This document shows, one piece after another, positions 1 through 8,300 of a DNA stretch of 25,569 nt. The DNA is from a virus: positions 1 through 25,569 of IMG/VR virus record IMGVR_UViG_3300048026_000022, one strand, 5' to 3'. Under the pieces are notes generated by a model. The model did no database searches and was not told where the DNA came from. It saw nothing but the letters and a program-made list of their open reading frames with translations. Position 1 is the stretch's first letter; each line of letters starts with the position of its first letter. The position numbers were made by a program, and so were the translations under genes.

Positions 1-161
1 TCTGGTGTAAAACTGCAAGTACCATAAGAACTACCGTAATGACTTACTGCGTCATCACCAGTTCCTACTTCCTCGCTATCACTTGCTCGCCAGTGTGCAA
101 CGATTACACCATCGTCACTTGAGTTTCTTTCGAGCTGTACTACTGTCCATACTACTGCCAT
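1..161 (-). CDS. Conserved phage protein of unknown function (3' end outside window)
   Basis: The gene starts at an ATG (159-161) behind an AGAGGA ribosome binding site and stays open to the left edge, so only 53 codons are seen. The peptide begins MAVVWTVVQLERN and continues with VIVAHWRASD and GDDAVSHYGSSYGTC. From memory, this N-terminal pattern (MAV.W.V..LER then VVAHWR..D) recurs in small proteins next to tail-fibre genes of marine phages, but I cannot name a function. It lies 28 nt after the neighbouring small gene and reads the same way, so it probably belongs to the fibre-end operon. It could be a minor virion or fibre-associated protein; that is inference from position only. Confidence 0.75.
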   Translation of the reverse strand, partial: MAVVWTVVQLERNSSDDGVIVAHWRASDSEEVGTGDDAVSHYGSSYGTCSFTP

Positions 162-189
162 CTTCTTGTCCTCTAGTAAAAGTTAAGTG

Positions 190-456
190 TTAGTCTTTCC
201 AAATCGCGGCACAGATGTCTTGCACAATTTGAATTTGTCCAGTGACATCAGTAGCTTCACCATCAGCATCGTAGCGATTCAAATGGGTAACATGGTTTGA
301 CACTGCTGGTAACTCAGCGTCAGTGGTGTCATCGAATGTAATCGTCATAACGACCATTAAAGTTGGGTTACCTTCGTTAGTCGTAGAGGCCGCTGTAGAA
401 TCTGACGCAGGGTAGACTTCGGTCCTCTGCATCACTTGGGTTTTGGTTATAGCCAT
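190..456 (-). CDS. Small phage protein of unknown function downstream of the tail fibre
   Basis: This 88-residue protein starts MAITKTQVMQRTEVYPASD and has an ATG start four bases after the fibre stop codon. The middle, VVMTITFDDTTDAELP, looks like beta structure, and the C-terminal half (IVQDICAAIWKD) looks helical. There is no signal peptide, membrane segment or recognisable catalytic motif. Its place between the S74 fibre and another small virion-type gene suggests a role at the tail tip or in fibre assembly, but nothing in the sequence proves this. It may be a small beta-sandwich accessory protein. I do not recognise a named family. Confidence 0.75.
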   Translation of the reverse strand: MAITKTQVMQRTEVYPASDSTAASTTNEGNPTLMVVMTITFDDTTDAELPAVSNHVTHLNRYDADGEATDVTGQIQIVQDICAAIWKD

Positions 457-460
457 TGTT

Positions 461-3400
461 CTATTTCTCCTTTTGAGAAAGTTGAGTTTTTAGGTCATCG
501 ACCTCAGATTTAAGTTCTTTGATAGACTCGACAAGCAACGCAACTACGCTACTGTAATCAATTGTTTTAATATCGTTAGTTTCACCTACAGCTTCAGGTA
601 GTACAGCCTCAACATCTTGAGCTATTAACCCTGCGTGAACTTTGGTTGTGTCTTGCCCTGCATCAGTTCTAGTGTAGGTAGAACCTTGCAAAGCACAGGT
701 CTTAGATAGAGCATCCGTGATTGGTGCAATGTTATCTTTGATTCTCCTGTCAGAGTTTTGCGTGAGTGACCCAGCAATATTTAAACTACCAGTAGAACCA
801 AGAGTCATAAGGTTAGAGCTTGCACCTACGGTTCTCCAATTTGTTGTCGGAGTACCTGTGCCAGTTACGTAGTTTTCTATGTTAGCTGATGATGAGCCTA
901 CTAGAGTTAATTTAGAGGTAGATGCATTGACTATGTTTTCTAGGTTTCTGCTAGAGTCTATTACAGTTTGCCCACTGACAGCTAGAGCGACTGTAGAACC
1001 TACTAGCCCATCACCGCCTGACAGCAGATTAAGGCCACCATTGTTGCTTATGGTGAACCTTGTTATGTCTGCACCATCTCTAAAGTTGTAACCGTTATCT
1101 GAACCAAAGAAGGTTCTGCCGCCTCCTTCAAAGTAGAATCGAGCTTTGCCTCCTGTATCATACATCCAATCATTGGCTTCAAAACGCGCACCTGTGTTTG
1201 AGTGACCAAGCGTTACATTTTCAACTACTCTACTAGAGTTTATTACTGTAGTAGAACCCACCTTGTAATCACCAAGACTCTTGATTCCAGTGGTATCAAT
1301 AATCGCGTGTATATCTAAAGCACTTCTACCTCTAAAGTAATGCGTGTCGTTACTATAGTAGTTAGTATCGTAATCACCGCCCGTTAACAATAGGCACGAA
1401 TGATTATCTGGGTCGTTAATAATGGTGCTGTCGGCATTGTTTAGGTCCATGACTTGAGAACCTGCCGCGTTATAGATGTTTGCCGCTGTTACTTTTCCTG
1501 ATAGGTAGAGGTCTTTGAAGCGTTGGCTTGATAAACCTAAATCAGTTGTTCCGTTTTCTACGGCAGTGCTATTGCCTGTTGGTGCTATGTATCCATTCCC
1601 AAAACGTAACCCTTTATGTCCTGAAGCACCAGCATAAATATTAAAGTCGCCATCAACAGTACCAATACTACCTACTTGCGCTCCCTGCCGCCAAAAGTCT
1701 ATCAGGCTTCCGTCTGACCCAAGCCGACCAATATTCATTGGAGTTCCTGAACGACTTAGTGTGAATCGACCATCTTGAGTTACCGCCAAACCTGTTGCAG
1801 TAGTAGAAGTCGCAATAAAGTCGTCAGATTCTCCAACGAGCAATGTGCCGTCACTGAGGAGTCTCATGCGTTCGCCACCGTTGCCGCTATGGAACTGCAT
1901 AGAATCATCAGAGTGATTGTATTGAACACCGCCTACATTGGCATCAGCACTATCACCGAAAATAAGTTGCGACCTAGATGTAGTGTCATTTGTAGTAATA
2001 AATAACTGAGAATTACCAGACGAGGCTTCTAAATTTAAAAGACCTACAGGCGAACTAGTACCAATACCAAGCGATTCAGCACTCGCATCCCAGAACAACT
2101 TTGGTGTTGTGCCTGTGTCCTCGTAGAAGCTGATGTCACCGTTGTTATTAATCTTAAGCCTTTCTGCTGAATTTACAGTGACGTTAAAACTTCCATATCC
2201 GCTTGGTACGGTAAGTCGGTGTATAGCGTTGTTTTGACTACCACTTGCCTCAGAGGATAAAGTTAATTGTCTGCCAGAAACGCTGTCATCACCGCCTGTA
2301 AAGTACGTGGTATTTGCACCTGAACCTCTAAACTCTCCAGTAGCACCATCTACAGTAAGCCCTGTGCTTGTCACGCTACCTGAGAACGTGGCGCTGTTAA
2401 ACGAAATATCGCCATCACCCTCAATTTTACCAATCAGACTATTTCCATCACTTCTAAGTTGCAAGAAGTCAATTGAATCTGCGCCTGTTGAGACTTTTCT
2501 AAGAGTTAAACTTGCGTTAGATGTACTGTTGCTTTTTAAATAAGCGTAGTCTTGTCCTATCTGACTATCACCTGTCATTATGTATTTGTCGGCTGTCACG
2601 CTACCTGAGAACGTGGCGTTGCCTGATGAGTTGATGGCCATTGCCGCAGTTGTACCTGTTGTTGTACCGTTCCCAGTATGTAACTCTATTTGAGTAACAG
2701 AATTAAAATCTCCTGTTGCACCAAGACCACCACCAATAGTTAAAATAGAATTAGTGTTTGAATCTGTAAACATACCAATCATATTATGGTCTTCTTCTGA
2801 AGAGGTATAATGTCGTGCCGCAATTGCTTGCCTTTTAACACCAGTAGCGGAAGTACTACCAATTCGTATACTGCGATAGTTTGTAGCACTGATTAAATCA
2901 ATACCATATTGAGGCGCAGTTGTCCCCAACCCTAGTCGCGAGGTAGAGCTATCGAAAAAGAAGCCTTGGCTCGCAGAGTCATTGTAGAAGCTGATGTCTC
3001 CGTTGGTGGCTATTGATAGCTTTTTAGTTGTAGGAGTACCAATAACATAAGATGTGCCGTCGTTAAATGTACCTGTTCTCCAATCTTCTGTACCTCCCGT
3101 GTAATACCTTGTAAGCGCATAGTTACTAGAAGAGCCTTTATCTAGTTTTAGAAAAGCCTGTGTAGAGCTGTTTAAAATAATTTCATCGCCAGTCGCAGTC
3201 ACATCCCCATCAACAGTAAGCCCATCGGCTACAACTGAGCCTGTTACGTCTATGCCTGTGGAGGTGGTTTCAAACTTTGAAATACCATTATGGTATAAAT
3301 AAACACTACCATCACTTGCAGAAAAAATTTGATTTTCTGTTCCAGCGGCGTTCAGTATTTGTACATTATCGCCAAGTAGTTTTAAATTACCTGCTCCTAA

Positions 3401-3619
3401 TTCTCTTATATAAGAAGAATTATCTGTTGAGTTATGATAAATCTGCAAATCATCACTAGCACCAAACTGTGCCTTGACGTTATCGCCTAGAGATAGGTTG
3501 CCTGTGAAAGTTGATCCAGATAGTTCGGCTTTATCTGTATTGAGATTGCTGAAGTTACTATCAAGCTCTGTATTAGTAAGGGGCGATCCCTTGCCAGCTC
3601 TAGTTACAATTGTAGACAT
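461..3619 (-). CDS. Tail fibre / receptor-binding protein with C-terminal peptidase S74 chaperone
   Basis: The 1052-residue protein is built like a trimeric phage fibre. The N-terminus (MSTIVTRAGKGSPLTNTELDSN) is a pattern common at the virion-binding end of marine phage fibres. A long shaft follows, rich in G, S, T, N and D, with recurring units such as GSVTADGLTVDGD, NGDISFYND and LGIGTSSP. The last 97 residues form an intramolecular chaperone of the peptidase S74 family: the cleavage motif SDRRIKDNI starts at about residue 956, GLIAQDVEAVLPEAV follows, and a charged coiled-coil tail (ESIKELKSEVDDLKTQLSQ) ends the protein. In this family the chaperone trimerises the fibre and then cleaves itself off before the conserved serine. 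The start follows a GGGG-type ribosome binding site. It is the probable host-recognition protein; the receptor cannot be inferred. Confidence 0.9.
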   Translation of the reverse strand: MSTIVTRAGKGSPLTNTELDSNFSNLNTDKAELSGSTFTGNLSLGDNVKAQFGASDDLQIYHNSTDNSSYIRELGAGNLKLLGDNVQILNAAGTENQIFSASDGSVYLYHNGISKFETTSTGIDVTGSVVADGLTVDGDVTATGDEIILNSSTQAFLKLDKGSSSNYALTRYYTGGTEDWRTGTFNDGTSYVIGTPTTKKLSIATNGDISFYNDSASQGFFFDSSTSRLGLGTTAPQYGIDLISATNYRSIRIGSTSATGVKRQAIAARHYTSSEEDHNMIGMFTDSNTNSILTIGGGLGATGDFNSVTQIELHTGNGTTTGTTAAMAINSSGNATFSGSVTADKYIMTGDSQIGQDYAYLKSNSTSNASLTLRKVSTGADSIDFLQLRSDGNSLIGKIEGDGDISFNSATFSGSVTSTGLTVDGATGEFRGSGANTTYFTGGDDSVSGRQLTLSSEASGSQNNAIHRLTVPSGYGSFNVTVNSAERLKINNNGDISFYEDTGTTPKLFWDASAESLGIGTSSPVGLLNLEASSGNSQLFITTNDTTSRSQLIFGDSADANVGGVQYNHSDDSMQFHSGNGGERMRLLSDGTLLVGESDDFIATSTTATGLAVTQDGRFTLSRSGTPMNIGRLGSDGSLIDFWRQGAQVGSIGTVDGDFNIYAGASGHKGLRFGNGYIAPTGNSTAVENGTTDLGLSSQRFKDLYLSGKVTAANIYNAAGSQVMDLNNADSTIINDPDNHSCLLLTGGDYDTNYYSNDTHYFRGRSALDIHAIIDTTGIKSLGDYKVGSTTVINSSRVVENVTLGHSNTGARFEANDWMYDTGGKARFYFEGGGRTFFGSDNGYNFRDGADITRFTISNNGGLNLLSGGDGLVGSTVALAVSGQTVIDSSRNLENIVNASTSKLTLVGSSSANIENYVTGTGTPTTNWRTVGASSNLMTLGSTGSLNIAGSLTQNSDRRIKDNIAPITDALSKTCALQGSTYTRTDAGQDTTKVHAGLIAQDVEAVLPEAVGETNDIKTIDYSSVVALLVESIKELKSEVDDLKTQLSQKEK
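2369..2618 (-). repeat. Pair of exact 25-bp in-frame direct repeats inside the fibre gene
   Basis: The same 25 bases, starting tgtcacgctacc on the plus strand, occur at 2369-2393 and 2594-2618. They are 225 bp (75 codons) apart, so the repeat is in frame and encodes the shaft motif ATFSGSVT in both places. A related shorter pair around agaagctgatgtc lies near 2124 and 2984. Such identical in-frame units could allow lengthening or shortening of the fibre shaft by recombination; that consequence is inference. Confidence 0.8.
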
Positions 3620-3635
3620 AAGAAGCCCCTTCTAA

Positions 3636-4085
3636 TTAAGATGCAGTTAAAGTAATAGTCCAAGTGATACTCATGGTGTCGTCAGAGTCTTTGTTGACAA
3701 CAGCAAACACTGTACGACATAACATAGTTCCACCTGATGAAGCGTTAAATACACCTGCCTCTGTAACCGCTCCAGTTCCCTCACCTGCCTCAAACGAGGA
3801 TACATAGGTAATCGTATTGCTAGAAGCCGTAGTGCTGTCTAACGCCTCTCTAGAGCCTAGAGCAGATACTAAACTAGTTTGTCCTGCTGATGCGGCTGTA
3901 GTTCCTGATCCAACCGCCATATGTGTCATCACATTAGCAGAAGTACCAGCCATGCGAGAGCAAATGTACTCAAGACCTGCACTGACTACTAAGTTATGAA
4001 TTTCACGGCTGTCTTTTACTTTGCCGTCCTTATCTTTTACTACTATTGCTACATCGCCTCGTAGCTTTAAATTATCGTTAATCAT
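3636..4085 (-). CDS. Virion-associated structural protein, probable fibre or baseplate accessory
   Basis: This 149-residue protein starts at an ATG eight bases after the preceding stop codon. The N-terminal part reads MINDNLKLRGDVAIVVKDKDGKV, then VVSAGLEYICSRM, then MTHMAVGSGTTAA, and the C-terminus is a run of strands ending MSITWTITLTAS. The phrase MAVGSGTTAA followed by an alternating hydrophobic C-terminal half resembles small beta-rich proteins found beside fibre genes in marine phages; that is recalled resemblance, not a search. It has no membrane segment or signal peptide. The neighbours are the 9-residue-repeat protein upstream and the S74 fibre downstream, so a structural role in the adsorption apparatus is likely. 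Confidence 0.75.
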   Translation of the reverse strand: MINDNLKLRGDVAIVVKDKDGKVKDSREIHNLVVSAGLEYICSRMAGTSANVMTHMAVGSGTTAASAGQTSLVSALGSREALDSTTASSNTITYVSSFEAGEGTGAVTEAGVFNASSGGTMLCRTVFAVVNKDSDDTMSITWTITLTAS

Positions 4086-4093
4086 AAATCACC

Positions 4094-4801
4094 TTAAAAA
4101 GTTCGGCTTGCGCCTACAAAGTCCTCTGCCATATAGTCAAAAGATACATACCCTTGACTGCGTAATGAGCCAGAATCACTAACAGCAGAAGAATCTGCAA
4201 GAAGCCTGACTTGGTTTAACAAAATACTAATTACATCTGTCACACTAGTAAGATCTGTTCGCACCTTAACGAATGTCATTTCCTGATCGTCTTGTGCTGT
4301 TGCCTCTCCATCTAAGTCATCAGTCGCATAGAATGCTTCATTAATAAACTTATGGAATGCAGTTGATCTATTTTCTGACGTTACTGGGGTTTCACTTAAC
4401 CCTTTTCCAATTGCAAATGTATCTATGGAATCAGTTAAACTACCAGAGTCAGATAAAACCTTACCTGCTTTTGTAGATACAACATCAGTTGCCGCAAATG
4501 TATCTGTTCGTATCTTTTGTAAATCGTTAGAAACATTATCAGAAATATCTTGGCTATCACTTAGCGCCTTACTGGTCGCCTTTGATACTGTCTCTGTTGT
4601 ACCTATGTTATCAGTAATGAACTTAAAAATTAAGAACACACCAAATTCAATCTTTGCAATTGCCTTCTTAAACGTAACACTGGCAACTGCTTTCTTAAAT
4701 GTTATTGCCGCTACTGCTTTCTGAAACGTAACTGCCGCTACAGCCTTTTTAAACGCTATCGCAGATACTGCTTTCTTGAACGCAACAGACAGCTTAATCA
4801 T
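4094..4801 (-). CDS. Repeat-containing structural protein, probable tail or baseplate component
   Basis: The 235-residue protein has three parts. Residues 8-52 are five tandem 9-residue units of the form F-K-K-A-V-A-A-V-T, highly regular and basic. Residues 53-60 (GVFLIFKF) are a short hydrophobic link. Residues 61-210 are acidic and carry loosely repeated motifs such as KALSDSQDISD, KVLSDSGSLTD and SSAVSDSGSLRSQ. The C-terminus (GYVSFDYMAEDFVGASRTF) resembles the end of structural proteins seen near marine phage tail fibres. The start codon overlaps the stop of the BppU-like gene (TAATG), so the two are translationally coupled. Function is inferred from position and repeat architecture; I do not recognise a named family. 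Confidence 0.75.
   Translation of the reverse strand: MIKLSVAFKKAVSAIAFKKAVAAVTFQKAVAAITFKKAVASVTFKKAIAKIEFGVFLIFKFITDNIGTTETVSKATSKALSDSQDISDNVSNDLQKIRTDTFAATDVVSTKAGKVLSDSGSLTDSIDTFAIGKGLSETPVTSENRSTAFHKFINEAFYATDDLDGEATAQDDQEMTFVKVRTDLTSVTDVISILLNQVRLLADSSAVSDSGSLRSQGYVSFDYMAEDFVGASRTF
4646..4780 (-). repeat. Five tandem 27-bp units encoding a 9-residue repeat
   Basis: The codons for residues 8-52 of the structural protein form five head-to-tail 27-bp units. The peptides are FKKAVSAIA, FKKAVAAVT, FQKAVAAIT, FKKAVASVT and FKKAIAKIE. The DNA copies differ mainly at third positions, so the peptide is more conserved than the DNA. This points to selection on the protein rather than a very recent duplication. 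Confidence 0.85.
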
Positions 4802-5127
4802 TAGAAGTCTGCGCGAATGTAAAAGTCCAGTACTTGAAAGATTGTCTCTACGTTTCCGTCTGAATAAGTAATCTCTATCTCACCCTCATAATACCCTTCA
4901 GGCTGATCTAAATTGGTACCAGAAAAACCAAAGATAGCTATACCATTAGCAAGGTCTGTACCTGCATCAGCCGCAGTTAAAGTAAACAGAATACTTGAGC
5001 CACCTTTGGCTCTAAAATACATACGGACTGTACCGCCAGAGCAATCTATTGCCGCACCAGTATCGTCTCTTGTTAAAGTAGCTTTGACCTGCGGGGCTGT
5101 ATCGTCTTTAACTAATTGGTATGTCAT
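4801..5127 (-). CDS. BppU-like baseplate/tail protein domain
   Basis: This 108-residue protein reads MTYQLVKDDTAPQVKATLTR, then IDCSGGTVRMYFRAKG, FTLTAADAGTDLANGIAIF, and finally GYYEGEIEITYSDG with VLDFYIRADF at the end. The order of motifs (D.AP.v.atltrd, idlsGatv.m.fr, G...y.gEieiTysdG) is that of the immunoglobulin-like BppU N-terminal domain found in baseplate proteins. It makes up the whole protein here. The ATG follows an AGAGG ribosome binding site. The gene lies between the J-like tail protein and a repeat-containing structural protein, which fits a role attaching fibres or decorating the tail tip. Family assignment is from remembered motifs. Confidence 0.7.
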   Translation of the reverse strand: MTYQLVKDDTAPQVKATLTRDDTGAAIDCSGGTVRMYFRAKGGSSILFTLTAADAGTDLANGIAIFGFSGTNLDQPEGYYEGEIEITYSDGNVETIFQVLDFYIRADF

Positions 5128-5167
5128 CTTAAACCTCTGCTCGTATTAGCATATTATACTACTTGTT

Positions 5168-5371
5168 TTACGTTAATTCTTGATCAATATAAGCGTATCT
5201 ATCCCAAACGCTCTCTGTAATTTGTATTTCTAAATAAAAACAATCAATGCTTTGATCACCTGCTTTATTTTCTGCAAGCAAAGCAATAGATTTATTTGCT
5301 AGTTTTGCATTAGCGACTGTTTCGTGCGTTACACTACTGCCGTCTGTTGTCATATATCCAACGCGAATCAA
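5168..5371 (-). CDS. Small unknown protein coupled to the J-like tail protein
   Basis: The frame encodes 67 residues if translation starts at TTG (5369-5371), directly at the stop of the J-like gene, where a GGAG ribosome binding site lies 8 nt upstream. An ATG seven codons in (5351-5353) is an alternative start with a poorer site. The protein reads MIRVGYMTTDGSSVTHE and ends VWDRYAYIDQELT. It has no membrane segment, signal peptide or recognised motif. It may be a small tail-tip accessory factor, but only its location supports this. Start choice is uncertain; the reading frame itself is solid because it fits tightly between its neighbours. Confidence 0.65.
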   Translation of the reverse strand: MIRVGYMTTDGSSVTHETVANAKLANKSIALLAENKAGDQSIDCFYLEIQITESVWDRYAYIDQELT

Positions 5372-8300
5372 GATACATTCTCCATCGTTCCAACTAGTCG
5401 TTTTATGGTATATGTAATACCTGATTGAGGGCTTGACGTGTTAGCCATAACTCGATAGTTAGATGCAGTTGATGTTCTGCCGTAACTCATTTTGAAAGGT
5501 AGTATAACTGTTTGTCTGCCAACCCCTGACAAAGCTGTAGTCGCTGTAACATAGGCAACGTCTGAGTCGATTGGCGTAGGAGCAAAAATAGTGTCTGTAA
5601 GACTTGGACTTACCCACGTTCCAGAGCTTGCAAATTTATCTTCGTCATAATAAAGATCATCGCCAGTGCTGAATACATCCTGATAAGCCGCGACTTGTAT
5701 AAAAGTTTTATTAGCTGTTGCATCGTAATAAAGGCCATATATTGATGCAGGCTCATAAGTGCCAGATGCATCATCGTTTGCCGCTACCCCACCAACTAAA
5801 TCGATCTTGTCAATTTGATTGCCTGTTAAGCTTATTAGCTGTTGATACTGTATAGACTCAGACTCAACAACTACCTTGTTGCTAGAGCTACTGACTTCTG
5901 TTGCATTTTGACCTTTGCTTTTTTTCTGTATTATAAACGAGATTGCCGCTTGCGCTCCCTGTATTTGATTCTGGTTAGTTATTTCAAATACAACATTGAC
6001 ATCAATTTTATTGCGCTTTGGTACGGATAGTTCTGATGCAGGCAAGCTAAATGCTCCCATCTGCGTTGGTGTGCTTGTTAGTGTTGTCTCATAATATTGT
6101 CTTATCGGGTAAACTTCAGTTACATCACCTGTAAGTTTATTGACAGCAATCGTATCAGTAGTAATTAAACCACCGTCAATTGTTGTTATGTTTCCACCTG
6201 TGTTAGCTAAAGCTGTATTTAAACTTGTAAACGTGACTAGGCCACTAAAGGTACTTGATGCAAATACACTGCCTAAATCTACAGATTCAGTCCCACCATA
6301 GCTTGCTTCTGTAACGTAATAATTTATTGCCCAATATTTTGCATCTCCGCTTGTAACATCTGGCGGTGTTTTAGACCAAGTACCAGTGTCGCCACCGTTA
6401 GAGCTTATGTTAGAAAATACTCCTGTTGTGTAATTGTATCCGCTTACTGTTGGCGCAGATGGCGAAGTAGTTGATGACAAAGAATAATACAAATAACCGT
6501 TTGCATTTCTTACACCTGCCGCTCCGTCATCGCCATTAGTTCCATTAGTTCCGTTAGAAGAAAATAAACGTGCGGGAGACCAATCACTTACAATAACTTC
6601 ATCTGTAGTTTGTCGGCTTTTTGCAACCGCACTGCAAACATATAAGTCATCTGTTCCTGTAGGTATTAAACCTGTAAAGCTGTTGCCTAAATCATTGTTG
6701 TTCCATGTTCCGCTTGAAAAAGTCCAAGTTCTCGCTGTGCTAGGCTGATCAGTAACCGCAGTTGATGATCTTTTATAAGCATATACATTAGCTGTATTAA
6801 AACCATCTTCGCCATCTATAGAAGCCGCATCTGTCGTGGCATTTACAGGTGTTTGACCATTAAAGTCAGAGTCAGATGTTTTATTGTCTGACCGATCAAC
6901 AGATTTAAATTTGTAATAAAACGCAGTTGCATCTGCTAATCCACCATCTAGATGCTCAGATTTTGCACCAAATCCACCCTTGGCAATAGATACTTGAACA
7001 TAAGTACCATTAGAAGTTGTTGCACGATGAATCTCTACATGATCAAAGTCTTTTTCACTAGGATTTGTCCAAACTAAACTAATTGACTTGTAACCTGCTG
7101 TTGCTGTGATAGATGTTGGCAACGATGGTGCTGTTGTGTCAGTAGCGGCAGTTTGTGTTGCAGAAACATAGGCACTAGAAACGCCAATACCGTTAACTGC
7201 TTTAAGTCGGACGTTGTATTGCTGTCCGTTCTGCAATCCGATTATTGTAAAAGGACTGCTTTTTGTTTGTTGGGAGAAGTAATCAGATGCAGTGGTTAGC
7301 TTATGCTCTACAACATAATGATCTGTAAACGCATCAACAGCATCAGGCCAACTAACATTAAATGAAGTGCTAAATGTACCATCTGCCGCTAAAAATGAAT
7401 CACCAGCAACACTAACACTTGCAGGTGCTATTGCTACAGTTCCATCGTAAAGGTCAACTTCACCTGCGCCTAAAAATACCTCTTCGTCAGATGTTGCCCA
7501 ATCCCATATGCTTGCGGCTGTTTCTATAGCCTCAACATTTACGACCATTTGATCCGAACTAAAGCCCATCGAATAGCCAACAACTTCAAACACTTTACCT
7601 GAGTAACCTAGTCGGGTATTAGTAACGCTGATATTGTCGCCTATTTTAAATTTAAGCGCATTTAAGTTGCAGGGTATAGTTATGGCTTCTTGTTGCCTAG
7701 AACGCTGTAGAGCCAGCTTTGCAAGCCTCTGAGCGCGTATATTATTAACCGTGTAAGGCAAAGGCATATCTAGGTAAATAGGATCACCATCTTGCGCGGC
7801 ATAAGTGCTAGATATTTGTGCTGGATAGTCTGCTAGTATGTAGTTATCAGTCTCGCTAAGAAATACGCCTTTAACACCATTGTATGCGTTTCGTCTTGAC
7901 TGCTTAGTTTGAACGCTTATCTCGCCAATGATCATTGACTCATCTATCGTAACCGTAGGAGCTACGTATTTACCTGCGTGTAGTTCAAACTTGCCGCCTG
8001 AGTAAACCAAGCGTCCAATCATAGCCCCTGTCATGTTCTCTATATTGGCTTTAATAGAATTACCAGTGTCAATAACTCCGTCCATCGTGTAACGAACTTG
8101 TGATGTTGTATCAGAGAGTGTAATTGTTTCATTACAAACATCTGTTGCAGTATCTATTGATGACCTTAAAATATTGTCAACAGACTCTCCTAATCCGTAT
8201 CTAACGTCAACAAGGTAATCTCTAATGCATAGAGCAGGGTTCTGACTCCATTGCCATGTAGCAGAATTATTTTCTCTTTGTGTACTTACACCTAGACTAG

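Noticed and set aside
4646-4780. Tandem 27-bp units as a CRISPR-like array
   Set aside because: The units are contiguous, have no spacers, diverge at third codon positions and are in frame within a coding gene.
5153-5158. Perfect TATAAT on the minus strand before the BppU-like gene
   Set aside because: No -35 match at 15-19 bp and no extended -10; a lone hexamer in AT-rich DNA is expected by chance. A weak promoter is not excluded.
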